From contig CAZDTI010000020.1 of NCBI GenBank assembly GCA_964508085.1, positions 1 through 39,745 of the forward strand: a stretch of DNA of 39,745 nucleotides, in the 5' to 3' direction. Each line of letters opens with the position of its first letter. Positions within the stretch are counted from its first letter, which is position 1. Under the pieces are notes generated by a model. That model was not told the origin of the DNA and made no database searches. It saw only the letters and a program-made list of their open reading frames with translations. Positions 26,999-35,793 of this stretch are shown in pieces. The stretch is from CALGLS01 sp964508085 (GTDB lineage Bacteria; Bacteroidota; Bacteroidia; Chitinophagales; Saprospiraceae). The translations under genes were made by a program, and so were the position numbers.

Positions 26999-27040
26999 CC
27001 TTAGGACTAATTGAAATTGCTTCAATTGACTTTACCTTCC

Positions 27041-30000
27041 CTACTTCCTAGCCGCCTGTGCTCTTGTCACAAACATCGTAGCTGTGCTTGGGTTAACAAT
27101 TTGAATTTCATAAGTTTCTCCATCGTCCATTTTCTTTATCATCTCCTTTTTCTTTAGGCCGTTCAGTTCTTCCATGAATTTCTCGTTGGAAGAAACAACA
27201 CTTAATATCCCTTGTTTGTAGCCAAAGAAATACCACTGCTCTCCAGGCGAAAGGATGTAAACATACATTCTATCGTCTTGATTGGAAGGCATTTTGAATT
27301 CGACGAAGCTTTTCACATAGCGATTATAGATTTCGCCATTGATGCTACAAAGTCCAAGTTCATCTTGTGTTGAGACAAAGGATTGGTATTCTGAATTCCA
27401 TTTCATTGGAAGGTCACTAAATAACATACTGTATTTATCGTACTTATTCGGTAGGTTTAGCCCAGTGTTGAACATTCTATTTTTAGCCTCTTTGTAGTCC
27501 TTGCTTAAATTTCCTTTTTTATCGACTGGAATGAATTCTGCTAATGCTTTTTCATAAAAATCCGCATCTTTCACATAATCAACAACCCGAGATTCAAAGC
27601 TGTTAGATTTTAAATCTTCTGCCATTATTTTCAGCAATTTGTTTGGAAGAATGATTTCCATTCCTGCCATCATTCTAAATATCAGGTCTTTTGGCGGTGC
27701 TTCTCCTCCAAAGTCACCAATCACTTCCCCTGCAGCTTTTACCTTTGCATAATCTAATCCGGTTCCTATGTTCATCTTTCCCTCTACTTTATACTTCCCT
27801 GTTCTGTTTGAAAAGTTCAGCTTGTTTCCATAAGGAACATCTGCAGCAATTTTCATTGAATCGCCAAAGTTGAACTCTTCTTGAATTTTATCATATTTAA
27901 ATAATCCTTTAGCTTCAAATATGGGTCTATCTTTACTGTAACTCAAAGGCATCATGATTCGCGGGTAGATTTCTGCAGTTTCTCTGGATACGTATAATCC
28001 CGTTTTCAACCGAGCGCCATCTTCATTTTTAGGTGTGTCAAAGACAATCGCTAAATCATTTTTATCTCCCTCAAAAGCAACAGAAAACCATTCTGGTGAA
28101 GGTATTTTTGGGGAGTCCAAACGAGCAAAACCTTTGAATTGTAAGTTCTTGGAATCCGCACTCAAACTGATTTGTCCTTTATATCCTGTTTTTTGATCAA
28201 TGAAAAAATTATCCGATTCCTGCACTTCTCCTTTTGCTCTAGTAACCGATTTTTTTTCAGACCTTTTACCTTTTCCAACACGTGTACCAATTATGTTCGC
28301 AAATTCAATTTCTTGGACTTTACTACCAATGTTGTATTCATAAAAACCGGTAGCCCGATATTCTTTTTTACCAAGAATGTCTACTGTGGCTCTGTTTATG
28401 ACGTGATATTTTGTAATTGTATCTGCAACAATTTTGGCGTTTTGTAATGTTGCCATTCGACCTCCAGATTCAATGCCTACCGCTCCATCACTAGTATAAA
28501 TGTAGGCATCCGAACTTTGAACAAATGGGACTTCTCCAATACTTAGTTGATTCGATTTCAAGTCATAAAAGGCAGTTTTACCTGTAAAATTCAGAGAATC
28601 TTGATTAGGATGAATGGAAGTAAAAACACCATCTGCACCATCTTCATTTTTAAAGGTCACCGTTTGCTCTTTCATATCCCAGACAAAATCATTCAATGTA
28701 GTTTGATACTGGTTATAAGGCATGGTTACTATGTTGTCTTCTTTATTGGATTGGATGTAACCAATTTCTCTGTCGAAATCCAGATTCGCATTTATATCTT
28801 TTGTATCGAAGGCCAAGGCATCTAAATCCCCAGTTTTGATTTTTAAATCTGCAGTATCTGAAAGAACAGAATAAGGACCAAACGACATCAACTCAGAGTT
28901 CAAAGAACCTTGGTCCCAATCAAACAGTCCTCGTCCTTTCAAACCTCCAGGTGTCAAAATCAATAATCCTGACAAGGTATGCACGTTTTTGTTGAAGAGT
29001 TCAAAATCTTTTTCTTTGGTACGAACGTACATACTGTCCTTATAAGGTCTCCAGTCAATAGATACATCATAACCTCTAGTATGGGGTACTCGTAAATCAG
29101 AAGTTCGATCCTCTTCCAAAGCAAAAAGCTCAGCTGTTGCGGTGAGCTGTTTTGGTCTAAAAATAATGTCTTCCGAATCTAAAGAGGCACTTAGGTATGT
29201 AATATTTCCTTGCCCAAGTAATCCAATATTACTCAAATCTATAGATCCTTTGTACAAGCCTTTGTTCAAGTAACAAGGATAACCAGCTGGAGGGGTCTCA
29301 TTTACAAACCCCAAAGAAGCATCTTCATCTCGCAATAACAATGTTTCTTTGAATGGCGGAAAAATATCTGCGGTGATCATTTCGCCATCAAACTTCAAAT
29401 CTTCTTCTGTAAAATTATCAAGACTATTGAATGTAAATTTATCTAATTGGAAATAGAAAGAATCTCTAAGATAAGCACCTTTTTGGGTTTCATTATAATC
29501 GTAGTAAACGTAGGCAGGGCCTTTAGTATTCAAGGAAGGGAACATCGGAATATCTTCTTTCCCTGACATATTCAAAGGTGCATCAATAAGCAATACCCCC
29601 ATAGTATGTTCAATTCTTGAGGCAATGGAATAAGCCTCTGGAGCTGGGTTTCCTTCTTTGTCTACTTTTTCCATATCAGGAATAAAGAGGTCAAAATAAC
29701 GGATGGAGTCCATCGTAATTTGATTCTTATCATAAATAAAAGAAAAGTCCTTTCCTTCAAACTGACTAAAACCAGCAAAAGCCCGACCATCAAAATCCAT
29801 ATCCCGATTCTTTTTCATAATGAGCTTTTCCTTAAAAGGACGAGCTCCAACTTTTTGAACATTACTATATTCTATACTTGACACTGCATTAGTTTCAATG
29901 GATTTGTCAGAAACCAACATCACTGCATTCGTACTATCCGTTTTAGAAGTAATTCGCAGTAAATCAAAATCTACTTGTTTTGCATAAGCTGCTACATAAT

Positions 30001-31567
30001 GATAAACCTTTTGCTTAACTTCTACTATTTCATCTTCATTATCGTAATTAACAAAACCTTGAGCAACCAAGTCATAAAGCAAACTTTGAATACTTGTTAC
30101 ATCATAATTTGGATTTAATCGTTTGGCCAATCTACTAGCAGAAAGCAAATCTGTTCCTTCCTCTTCTGCGAAAGATTTTATTATTGAAATTGGATTGGTG
30201 GAAGATAAGTTTTGAATTCGCCGGAAGTCGTTTTCTTCAAAATAATTCAATGATTCAAATTCAACTTTCTTATTTGCTTTAGAAAAACTAACAGAAGTCT
30301 TACCAAGTAAAACGGAGTCTCTTCCCATTAGCCAATCAATATTATCAACGTTCAAATTCATCTGATGGAAAGAACTAAAAAATGGGTTTCTATCGCTACC
30401 ACGTTTTCCGCGATACAAACTCAATTCTTTATTTGGAATATCAAAACGAACGTTCACGGATGGATGAAACAAACTATCTCCATCCATATACATCACTGCC
30501 TCTACTTTTTCTCCAGATAGCTTCTCTCCTTTTCGAATAACAAATAACAATGATTCTCCGCGGAAGTTTAGTTCATTATTTTCGTCTTTAATGGCTATAC
30601 TTGCTTTGTTTTCTTTAGATCCGAACCCATATACTGTAGTTCCATGCAATCTAAAACCACCTTTGTAAGTGGTATTCGCACCTAAGTCTTCTATTTCAAG
30701 TATCTCTTTATAAGATTCGAAACGAGGGTAGGAACCACCAGTGGCCTTATTTCCAGTTAGAATTTTGTCTTCAAAGCGTCCTAGGATTTTTGTATTTGGG
30801 AAAAAGTCAGGATAAGCTAATTTTACATTGTTGGCTCGGTACAAACTCTTTTTTACATCTAATGCATAAGTATCTAATTCACAATAAATCTCCTCCTCTA
30901 AACCATATCGTTCCCAAGCAACTGTTCCTCCAACCCCTTTCCATTCCAAATCAATTGGCGAATAAATACCCGTTGTGTTCTTTATGGCAATGGTATCGTT
31001 TTTCCGATGAGCAAAAAGATCTAATTGCTCATATTTCAATTTTGGTTTTCTACCATCCAAAAACAAATCATAGTCATCTGCTATAGTATACCAAGTAACG
31101 CCTCCTCTTGAGGTTCGCAAGGTACTTCCTGCAAAAAAATCAATAGAGAATTTCAGAAAATCATCAAATGGCTTCAACTTACGATCTTCAATATTGGTAA
31201 GCATTCCATCCAATACTTCGTGCCAGTTGGTAAATCGTCCTGGGCCTTCTTCCGTACTTTTCACCACCATCAAAGCGGATAGATAATTGCTGAAGTGGGG
31301 GCTGGCTTTCATCTTTTGGCCCAGCATAAGGTTGGATGTAGAAACGATTTGGTCGAACTCTTCATCTGTAAAAGCACCTGACTTGAAATATTTCTTGTAG
31401 TCGCTAAATAGCTTTTCCATAACTTTCCTTTTAGAGGAAGTCATAAAGGTTTCTAGCTGCTTGACATATAAGTCTCGATTGCCGGAAATAGTATCGAGCT
31501 TTTGGGCTTGAGCCGAAACGCTGAAAAGAAAAGAAAATAGAACAAGGGTTGTAATTCTTAGGATCAT
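27041..31567 (-). CDS. Large exported protein, paralog C of an unrecognised family
   Basis: A 1508-residue member of the same family as the genes at 15450 and 22038. The frame extends to a TTG at 31579; the ATG at 31567 gives MILRITTLVLFSFLFSVSAQAQ, a clean signal peptide, and is preferred. Landmarks are FTNWHEVLDGML in the helical N-terminal domain, RGKRGSDRNPFFSS, a helix-plus-wing segment (IQSLLYDLVAQGFVNYD), LLIDAPLNMSGKEDI (about 655-669), LLILTPGGLKGRG (about 865-877), EGDKNDLAI, PIFEAKGLFKYDK and a C-terminal YFFGYKQGIL...MDDGETYEIQ block. In these blocks it resembles paralog A more than B. There is no lipobox, type-IX domain or catalytic signature. Its start is 91 nt downstream of the prmA stop, so read-through from prmA is possible. 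Confidence 0.85.
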   Translation of the reverse strand: MILRITTLVLFSFLFSVSAQAQKLDTISGNRDLYVKQLETFMTSSKRKVMEKLFSDYKKYFKSGAFTDEEFDQIVSTSNLMLGQKMKASPHFSNYLSALMVVKSTEEGPGRFTNWHEVLDGMLTNIEDRKLKPFDDFLKFSIDFFAGSTLRTSRGGVTWYTIADDYDLFLDGRKPKLKYEQLDLFAHRKNDTIAIKNTTGIYSPIDLEWKGVGGTVAWERYGLEEEIYCELDTYALDVKKSLYRANNVKLAYPDFFPNTKILGRFEDKILTGNKATGGSYPRFESYKEILEIEDLGANTTYKGGFRLHGTTVYGFGSKENKASIAIKDENNELNFRGESLLFVIRKGEKLSGEKVEAVMYMDGDSLFHPSVNVRFDIPNKELSLYRGKRGSDRNPFFSSFHQMNLNVDNIDWLMGRDSVLLGKTSVSFSKANKKVEFESLNYFEENDFRRIQNLSSTNPISIIKSFAEEEGTDLLSASRLAKRLNPNYDVTSIQSLLYDLVAQGFVNYDNEDEIVEVKQKVYHYVAAYAKQVDFDLLRITSKTDSTNAVMLVSDKSIETNAVSSIEYSNVQKVGARPFKEKLIMKKNRDMDFDGRAFAGFSQFEGKDFSFIYDKNQITMDSIRYFDLFIPDMEKVDKEGNPAPEAYSIASRIEHTMGVLLIDAPLNMSGKEDIPMFPSLNTKGPAYVYYDYNETQKGAYLRDSFYFQLDKFTFNSLDNFTEEDLKFDGEMITADIFPPFKETLLLRDEDASLGFVNETPPAGYPCYLNKGLYKGSIDLSNIGLLGQGNITYLSASLDSEDIIFRPKQLTATAELFALEEDRTSDLRVPHTRGYDVSIDWRPYKDSMYVRTKEKDFELFNKNVHTLSGLLILTPGGLKGRGLFDWDQGSLNSELMSFGPYSVLSDTADLKIKTGDLDALAFDTKDINANLDFDREIGYIQSNKEDNIVTMPYNQYQTTLNDFVWDMKEQTVTFKNEDGADGVFTSIHPNQDSLNFTGKTAFYDLKSNQLSIGEVPFVQSSDAYIYTSDGAVGIESGGRMATLQNAKIVADTITKYHVINRATVDILGKKEYRATGFYEYNIGSKVQEIEFANIIGTRVGKGKRSEKKSVTRAKGEVQESDNFFIDQKTGYKGQISLSADSKNLQFKGFARLDSPKIPSPEWFSVAFEGDKNDLAIVFDTPKNEDGARLKTGLYVSRETAEIYPRIMMPLSYSKDRPIFEAKGLFKYDKIQEEFNFGDSMKIAADVPYGNKLNFSNRTGKYKVEGKMNIGTGLDYAKVKAAGEVIGDFGGEAPPKDLIFRMMAGMEIILPNKLLKIMAEDLKSNSFESRVVDYVKDADFYEKALAEFIPVDKKGNLSKDYKEAKNRMFNTGLNLPNKYDKYSMLFSDLPMKWNSEYQSFVSTQDELGLCSINGEIYNRYVKSFVEFKMPSNQDDRMYVYILSPGEQWYFFGYKQGILSVVSSNEKFMEELNGLKKKEMIKKMDDGETYEIQIVNPSTATMFVTRAQAARK

Positions 31568-31658
31568 TGCTAATGTCAATTGAAAATTGAAAATTATTGA
31601 TTGAAAATTAACTTAACGTGGGGTAATTTGGATTTAATTAACCATACGAACGAATAAA

Positions 31659-32489
31659 CTAATTTTCTAAGGTGAAAAAGACACAAATCCAGCCATTTTT
31701 TTCTTCTATATGTTTTACGCTGAAATTGTTGCCTTTAGCGGCATCTACTACTAGTTCTTTATCAGAGTCCAATATACCTGATACGAGTAGGGTCCCGCCT
31801 GGTTTCAATTGTTTATTTAACGCAGGTAGGCAGTCTAAAATTACACTTCTGTTGATGTTCGCAAGAATGACGTCAAAAGGAGTATGATTTACTTGTTTTA
31901 GTGTGCCCTGTTGGGTAGATATGGTGCCTGAAAGACCGTTTCTTTCGAGATTTTCCAGCGTATTTTCATAGGAATAAGGATCAATATCTATGGCGAGAAT
32001 GTCTGTAGATCCCATCATTTTAGCTAAAATAGCAAGTACACCTGTTCCACAGCCTAAATCCAGCACCGATTTACCTTCCCACTCCATAGCCCGCATTTGC
32101 TGTATCATCATGTATGTGGTCTCATGATGAGCCGTTCCGAAAGCCATTTTAGGATTGATGATGATGTCATATTCCAGTCCTTCTTCCTTTTCATGAAAAT
32201 CTGCTCTTACTTGACAAAATTCATCTATAGTAATTGAATGGTGTGCTTCTTCCCATTTGGCATTCCAATTCTGTGGTTCTATTTTTTCGATGGTGTAGGT
32301 TAGGGGTATAATGTTATTCAGATCTGCGAGTTTTTCGGAGACTGGTTTGGCGTCTTCGGTCTCTGCTAACCAAGCTTCAGTACAGGACTCTTTTTCTTCG
32401 AACGCTTCGAAGGGAAGTTGGGAAAGGTGTCCGATTAGGGCTTCTGCAAGGTCTGCGGAGTGATTGATTATGTATTTGTAGTAGATCAT
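31659..32489 (-). CDS. prmA: Ribosomal protein L11 methyltransferase PrmA
   Basis: A 276-residue SAM-dependent methyltransferase that trimethylates ribosomal protein L11 at lysine side chains and the N-terminus. The substrate-recognition half contains WNAKWEEAHH (about 75-84). The catalytic half has NPKMAFGTAHHETT (112-125), the SAM loop VLDLGCGTGVLAI (142-154), the acidic strand end AIDIDPYSYENT and ILANINRSV (about 208-215), all diagnostic of PrmA. Ala120 replaces the glycine of the usual FGTGxHxTT, a small variation outside the SAM loop. Length is slightly short, as in other Bacteroidota. It is followed by the large paralog C gene after about 90 nt with no clear terminator, only ATTGAAAATT repeats. 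Confidence 0.95.
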   Translation of the reverse strand: MIYYKYIINHSADLAEALIGHLSQLPFEAFEEKESCTEAWLAETEDAKPVSEKLADLNNIIPLTYTIEKIEPQNWNAKWEEAHHSITIDEFCQVRADFHEKEEGLEYDIIINPKMAFGTAHHETTYMMIQQMRAMEWEGKSVLDLGCGTGVLAILAKMMGSTDILAIDIDPYSYENTLENLERNGLSGTISTQQGTLKQVNHTPFDVILANINRSVILDCLPALNKQLKPGGTLLVSGILDSDKELVVDAAKGNNFSVKHIEEKNGWICVFFTLEN

Positions 32490-32558
32490 TTTTTTATCTT
32501 TTTTGTCTTGTGGGGCTACATTCTAGCTAGCCTCCTGCTCACACTACGCTTCCTCTCT

Positions 32559-32578
32559 CCCCGACTTTCAAGTCGGGG
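32559..32578. repeat. CCCCGACTT / AAGTCGGGG hairpin in a GC-rich gap
   Basis: A perfect 9-bp inverted repeat with a 2-nt centre, followed by a smaller GACTC / GAGTC dyad at 32592-32606. The 225-bp gap 32490-32714 is notably more GC-rich than its surroundings and looks like one or more intergenic palindromic repeats. It may terminate the operon ending at 32715, though no T-tract follows. Confidence 0.6.
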
Positions 32579-32714
32579 TAAATGGTGGTTCGACTCCTCC
32601 AGAGTCTTTAGTGGGGTTCGTGGAGGACGTGTGTCTTGTTTTTATGGCATGAATGTGTCGACTCTGCGTTTTCTGCGGCCTCAGCGTGGGAGGAAATAGG
32701 TTAAATACACTTAC

Positions 32715-34649
32715 TCAATTCTCCAGCTGTTTTGCCTTGTCTAGCCAAATCTTTGCATTGGCGGCATCTCCTTTATCTCGATACACGAAACCCATGTATT
32801 GATGTAGCGTTGCATTATTAGGATCATATTTTAGAGCTTCAGTGAATTGGGCAATAGCCGCATCAAATCGTTTCTGTTGGGCATAGACGGAGCCTAGATT
32901 TCTTCGGGCATCTACGAACCGAGGATCAATGTTTACTGCCTTTTCGTATACCTCTTTGGCTTTGTCCAGTTCTCCTTTTTGGAAATAAATGATGCCCATA
33001 TTGCTGTAAACCTTTGAGTTATTCGGTTTGTGCTTTATAGAAAGCTTATAATTTTCGATGGCTTTGTCTAACTGTCCCATTCGAAAGTAGCCGAGTCCTC
33101 TTTCTCCATAGGCATCGTGATAGGCAGGATACAATTCAATAGCCCTGGTATAGCTGTTCATCCCTTCTTCTATCCATCGTCGATATTCTGGGCCTTGCTT
33201 GAAAGCCAACCCTTTTTTGACTTGTTCCAGGCCATGATGATAATTTAATTTTGCACTATTAGGTACGTTTGGAATATCTGTGCTGTATAAAGTGTAGCTA
33301 TTCTCCCAGGCTGGATTTCGCAATATGGTTCTTGCGCTATATAAGACTAGGACTGTAGCGGCTAATCCAGTTAATAATTTTACAGAAAGTAGTTCGTCCA
33401 ACAGTTTCTCTTTTGAGGGTTCCATACTAGCCCCACTCCATTTTATCATCCCCCAAGCTAAGGCGATGGTGAATCCAAGAGAAGCCATGTATAAGAAGCG
33501 TTCTCCAAAGGAAGAACCGATAAGAATGATAAGGTTGGCAAAGACAGAAAAAGTGATTATGAAGTATAGAATACCAAAGGCTGGGATGCTTTGCTTTCTT
33601 ATATTCATCAGTGCCCAGATTCCTAAGCCTGTCCAAATTACAAGGGATACAATAGCACGCCAATCACTCCAACCGACTATACCCATTTGAGGAAATCCAT
33701 ATTCAGATATTAAAGTAACTGGTAAAAACAAACTCATCAAGTACTTTCCTAACAAAACAAATGCAGTCGCTTTTTGATCAGCAAAACTATCCGTTCCCAT
33801 AATCAAGTTATCCAGGACTGAAGCTTCATTACTACCTTCCATCACGCCACCCAAAACCGCCTGCCTGACAATAAAATACAGAGCCACAGGAATTAAGAAA
33901 TAGGCGCTAGTCGTTATATTTTTAATCAATAGTTTATCTGTAAAGCAATAGATCAACAAAGGAATTACTGCTAAAAAAGTAATGGCATTTTCCTTAGAAA
34001 ACATTGCCAGCGTATAAGAAACTACAGCAAAAATAAGTGGTTTTATTTTATCAGACTTCAAGTAATCCCAAAGGAAATACAATGCCCCAAGACAGAATAA
34101 GAAAGCCAGTATTTCATCTCTGGATTTTATATTAGCCACCACCTCTGTATGCACTGGATGCGCAATAAAAAAAGCGGTTGCCAAGAAAGGGAGAAGGACG
34201 GTGTATTTTTTAAACACCTTAGTTAATGTAAGAAAGAGCAACACTCCTGTCAGAGCATATAACAATATATTTACGAAGTGGCTTAACCCGGGACTATCTG
34301 GGGCAATTTGCCATTCTAGAGCGAAGGTAATTAGAGAAATGGGTCTGTATAGCGTCCCATTACTATTCCAATAGCCATAACGGTAACTGGTGTTCAGTAT
34401 CGTAGGAATACCTTGCACACCTTGCTTTGTTACAAAGTTATCTTTAATTGCAGAGAAGTCATCTAAAGCGTAGGAATGACCAAGGGTGTTGGCGTAAAGA
34501 AGAAAAGCTAACAAACCAATTACAAGAGCAGGAATCCATTGGACTTTCCCCTTCCGGGCAAAGGGAAGTGATTTTTTAGGTAGGTGCTTTTTTTTAGGCT
34601 TAGGTGTGTTTTTTCGCTTTGTCATTACAATGAAATTGTTCAAATTCAT
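32715..34649 (-). CDS. TMTC-like GT-C membrane protein with TPR repeats
   Basis: A 644-residue polytopic membrane protein resembling TMTC-type GT-C glycosyltransferases. A Lys-rich N-terminus (PKPKKKHLPKK) precedes the first membrane helix (about 38-55). The lumenal-type loop then has YALDDFSAIKDN, with the Asp63-Asp64 pair expected for a GT-C metal or dolichyl-phosphate site, and YRPISLITFALEW. HPVHTEVVANIKSRDE (about 164-179) and FSKENAI are also typical. About ten membrane helices are followed by three to four TPRs (about 470-640), e.g. AYGERGLGYFRMGQLDKAIE. Role inferred: transfer of sugar from a lipid carrier to protein or polysaccharide. The start at 34649 could instead be the ATG at 34625. 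It begins 23 nt after the preceding gene, so an operon is likely. Confidence 0.85.
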   Translation of the reverse strand: MNLNNFIVMTKRKNTPKPKKKHLPKKSLPFARKGKVQWIPALVIGLLAFLLYANTLGHSYALDDFSAIKDNFVTKQGVQGIPTILNTSYRYGYWNSNGTLYRPISLITFALEWQIAPDSPGLSHFVNILLYALTGVLLFLTLTKVFKKYTVLLPFLATAFFIAHPVHTEVVANIKSRDEILAFLFCLGALYFLWDYLKSDKIKPLIFAVVSYTLAMFSKENAITFLAVIPLLIYCFTDKLLIKNITTSAYFLIPVALYFIVRQAVLGGVMEGSNEASVLDNLIMGTDSFADQKATAFVLLGKYLMSLFLPVTLISEYGFPQMGIVGWSDWRAIVSLVIWTGLGIWALMNIRKQSIPAFGILYFIITFSVFANLIILIGSSFGERFLYMASLGFTIALAWGMIKWSGASMEPSKEKLLDELLSVKLLTGLAATVLVLYSARTILRNPAWENSYTLYSTDIPNVPNSAKLNYHHGLEQVKKGLAFKQGPEYRRWIEEGMNSYTRAIELYPAYHDAYGERGLGYFRMGQLDKAIENYKLSIKHKPNNSKVYSNMGIIYFQKGELDKAKEVYEKAVNIDPRFVDARRNLGSVYAQQKRFDAAIAQFTEALKYDPNNATLHQYMGFVYRDKGDAANAKIWLDKAKQLEN

Positions 34650-34672
34650 TGCAATAATAAGGACTTAGTTCC

Positions 34673-35695
34673 TTATTTCATATTCTTAGCTTGCTCAATC
34701 CAATCCGCCCCTTTAATTATTCCAGAAGGTACCTCAATGATTTTAATAATTTCAGAGATATCATCATCTGTTAACTTGGCCAATTGTTCAAATTTAAATA
34801 TCCCCAGAGCGTTTAGCTTTTTCTCTATAAAAGGGCCTACTCCACTGATTTTCTTAAGATCATCTTTCTGTTTGGCGTTAAATTTACCCAATCGACGAAA
34901 ATCTAAAAGATCTTTCCTTTTTTTGATCCGGTCAAATACCTCTTCCTTTGTCTTTTTTCTTTCAGAAGAAATTTGGTTCACCTTATTTTTAGAATTCAAT
35001 AATTCCGACAATAACTGATCATTTGCGGTTTTCAAATGTTCTAACTCTACAAAAGCTGCGTCCCTTTCCTTAGTAACGGATACTAATTTTAGCTTCAGCT
35101 TTTTGTATCTAACCTCCCATTTCTTCTTTTTGGACTTTCCTTTACTTGCTTTAGCTAAATCGTCTAATTCCATCACTTTTCTTTCCTTTCTGGATAAGGA
35201 ATCCTGAAGTCCTTCGTATTTCGCTCTCCATTGCATCAATTCAGTTTGAATATCTTGCAATTGTTTTTCTAAAATCTGCTGATTCAATTGTGAATCATCT
35301 GTAGACTGTTCCGCTTCTGTAACTTCCATTCCTTCTGTAAAATGAACTTCTCTTTGGACCTTCGCCCTTTCTAAGTCTTGATTTACTCGATTAAATTCTG
35401 ACATGAGGAAGACCTTGTCTTTTGTCAACTTATTAACCGCCCCTTGCAAAGAGTTTACCCGTTCTGTCAACGTTTTATTCTCTTCTTTTAGAATTCTTTT
35501 ATCAGAATGAAAAGTGGCGCTATATTCTGACAAACGATCCAGTTCATCTTGTAGCTTGGCTATTTCAGTTCTTAAATGGGGAACCTCCTCAGAAGTATCC
35601 ACTATGTTTTTTCGCGCGATCAACCAAGAGAGCCATCCACCAATTAAGGTAGCTCCCAACATGAGCAAGAAAACAGGTAAAGCGCAATGTAGCAT
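34673..35695 (-). CDS. Membrane-anchored coiled-coil protein with C-terminal helix-hairpin-helix
   Basis: A 340-residue protein with one N-terminal membrane helix (about 3-26, PVFLLMLGATLIGGWLSWLI). A long coiled coil (about 37-265, rich in Glu, Lys, Leu and Gln) is interrupted by a Lys-rich patch (SKGKSKKKKW). A C-terminal helix-hairpin-helix module follows: DDLKKISGVGPFIEKKLNAL, then GIFKFEQLAKLTDDDIS and ADWIEQAK (about 278-337). This module is often appended to bacterial membrane or envelope proteins, and its ligand in that setting is not known to me. The first segment could be a signal anchor, with the coil on either side of the membrane. It lies between an OmpA-family gene and the TMTC-like gene and probably shares their transcript. 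Confidence 0.82.
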   Translation of the reverse strand: MLHCALPVFLLMLGATLIGGWLSWLIARKNIVDTSEEVPHLRTEIAKLQDELDRLSEYSATFHSDKRILKEENKTLTERVNSLQGAVNKLTKDKVFLMSEFNRVNQDLERAKVQREVHFTEGMEVTEAEQSTDDSQLNQQILEKQLQDIQTELMQWRAKYEGLQDSLSRKERKVMELDDLAKASKGKSKKKKWEVRYKKLKLKLVSVTKERDAAFVELEHLKTANDQLLSELLNSKNKVNQISSERKKTKEEVFDRIKKRKDLLDFRRLGKFNAKQKDDLKKISGVGPFIEKKLNALGIFKFEQLAKLTDDDISEIIKIIEVPSGIIKGADWIEQAKNMK

Positions 35696-35727
35696 TTTTG
35701 TTATTAATTTTTATAGAGGGTGGATGA

Positions 35728-35787
35728 GGGTAGATAAGGGTTTCCTCAATTGCACCAAACTGCACTAGCGGAAACTCTTATCTACCC
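35728..35787. repeat. Inverted repeat between OmpA-family and coiled-coil genes
   Basis: Arms GGGTAGATAAGGGTTTCC (35728-35745) and GGAAACTCTTATCTACCC (35770-35787) pair at 17 of 18 positions around a 24-nt loop holding TGCA...TGCA. It fills most of the 98-nt gap between two genes of the presumed operon. No T-tract follows, so it is more likely a repeat element or transcript-stability hairpin than a full terminator. Confidence 0.75.
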
Positions 35788-35793
35788 TTCCTT

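Larger units (their letters stand above)
26499..27040. other. Noncoding gap between paralogs C and B
   Basis: About 540 bp without a credible gene. It contains the terminator of paralog C, a candidate promoter box at 26715-26722 and, just ahead of paralog B, a G-rich plus strand (G6 at 26527-26532, G6 at 26544-26549, GGG at 26551-26553). The paralog B leader would therefore be pyrimidine-rich. Confidence 0.6.

Noticed and set aside
15450..31567. Paralogs A, B and C as type-IX-secreted proteins
   Set aside because: Their C-termini lack the CHU_C/type-B or type-A sorting motifs that are clear in the giant protein next door.
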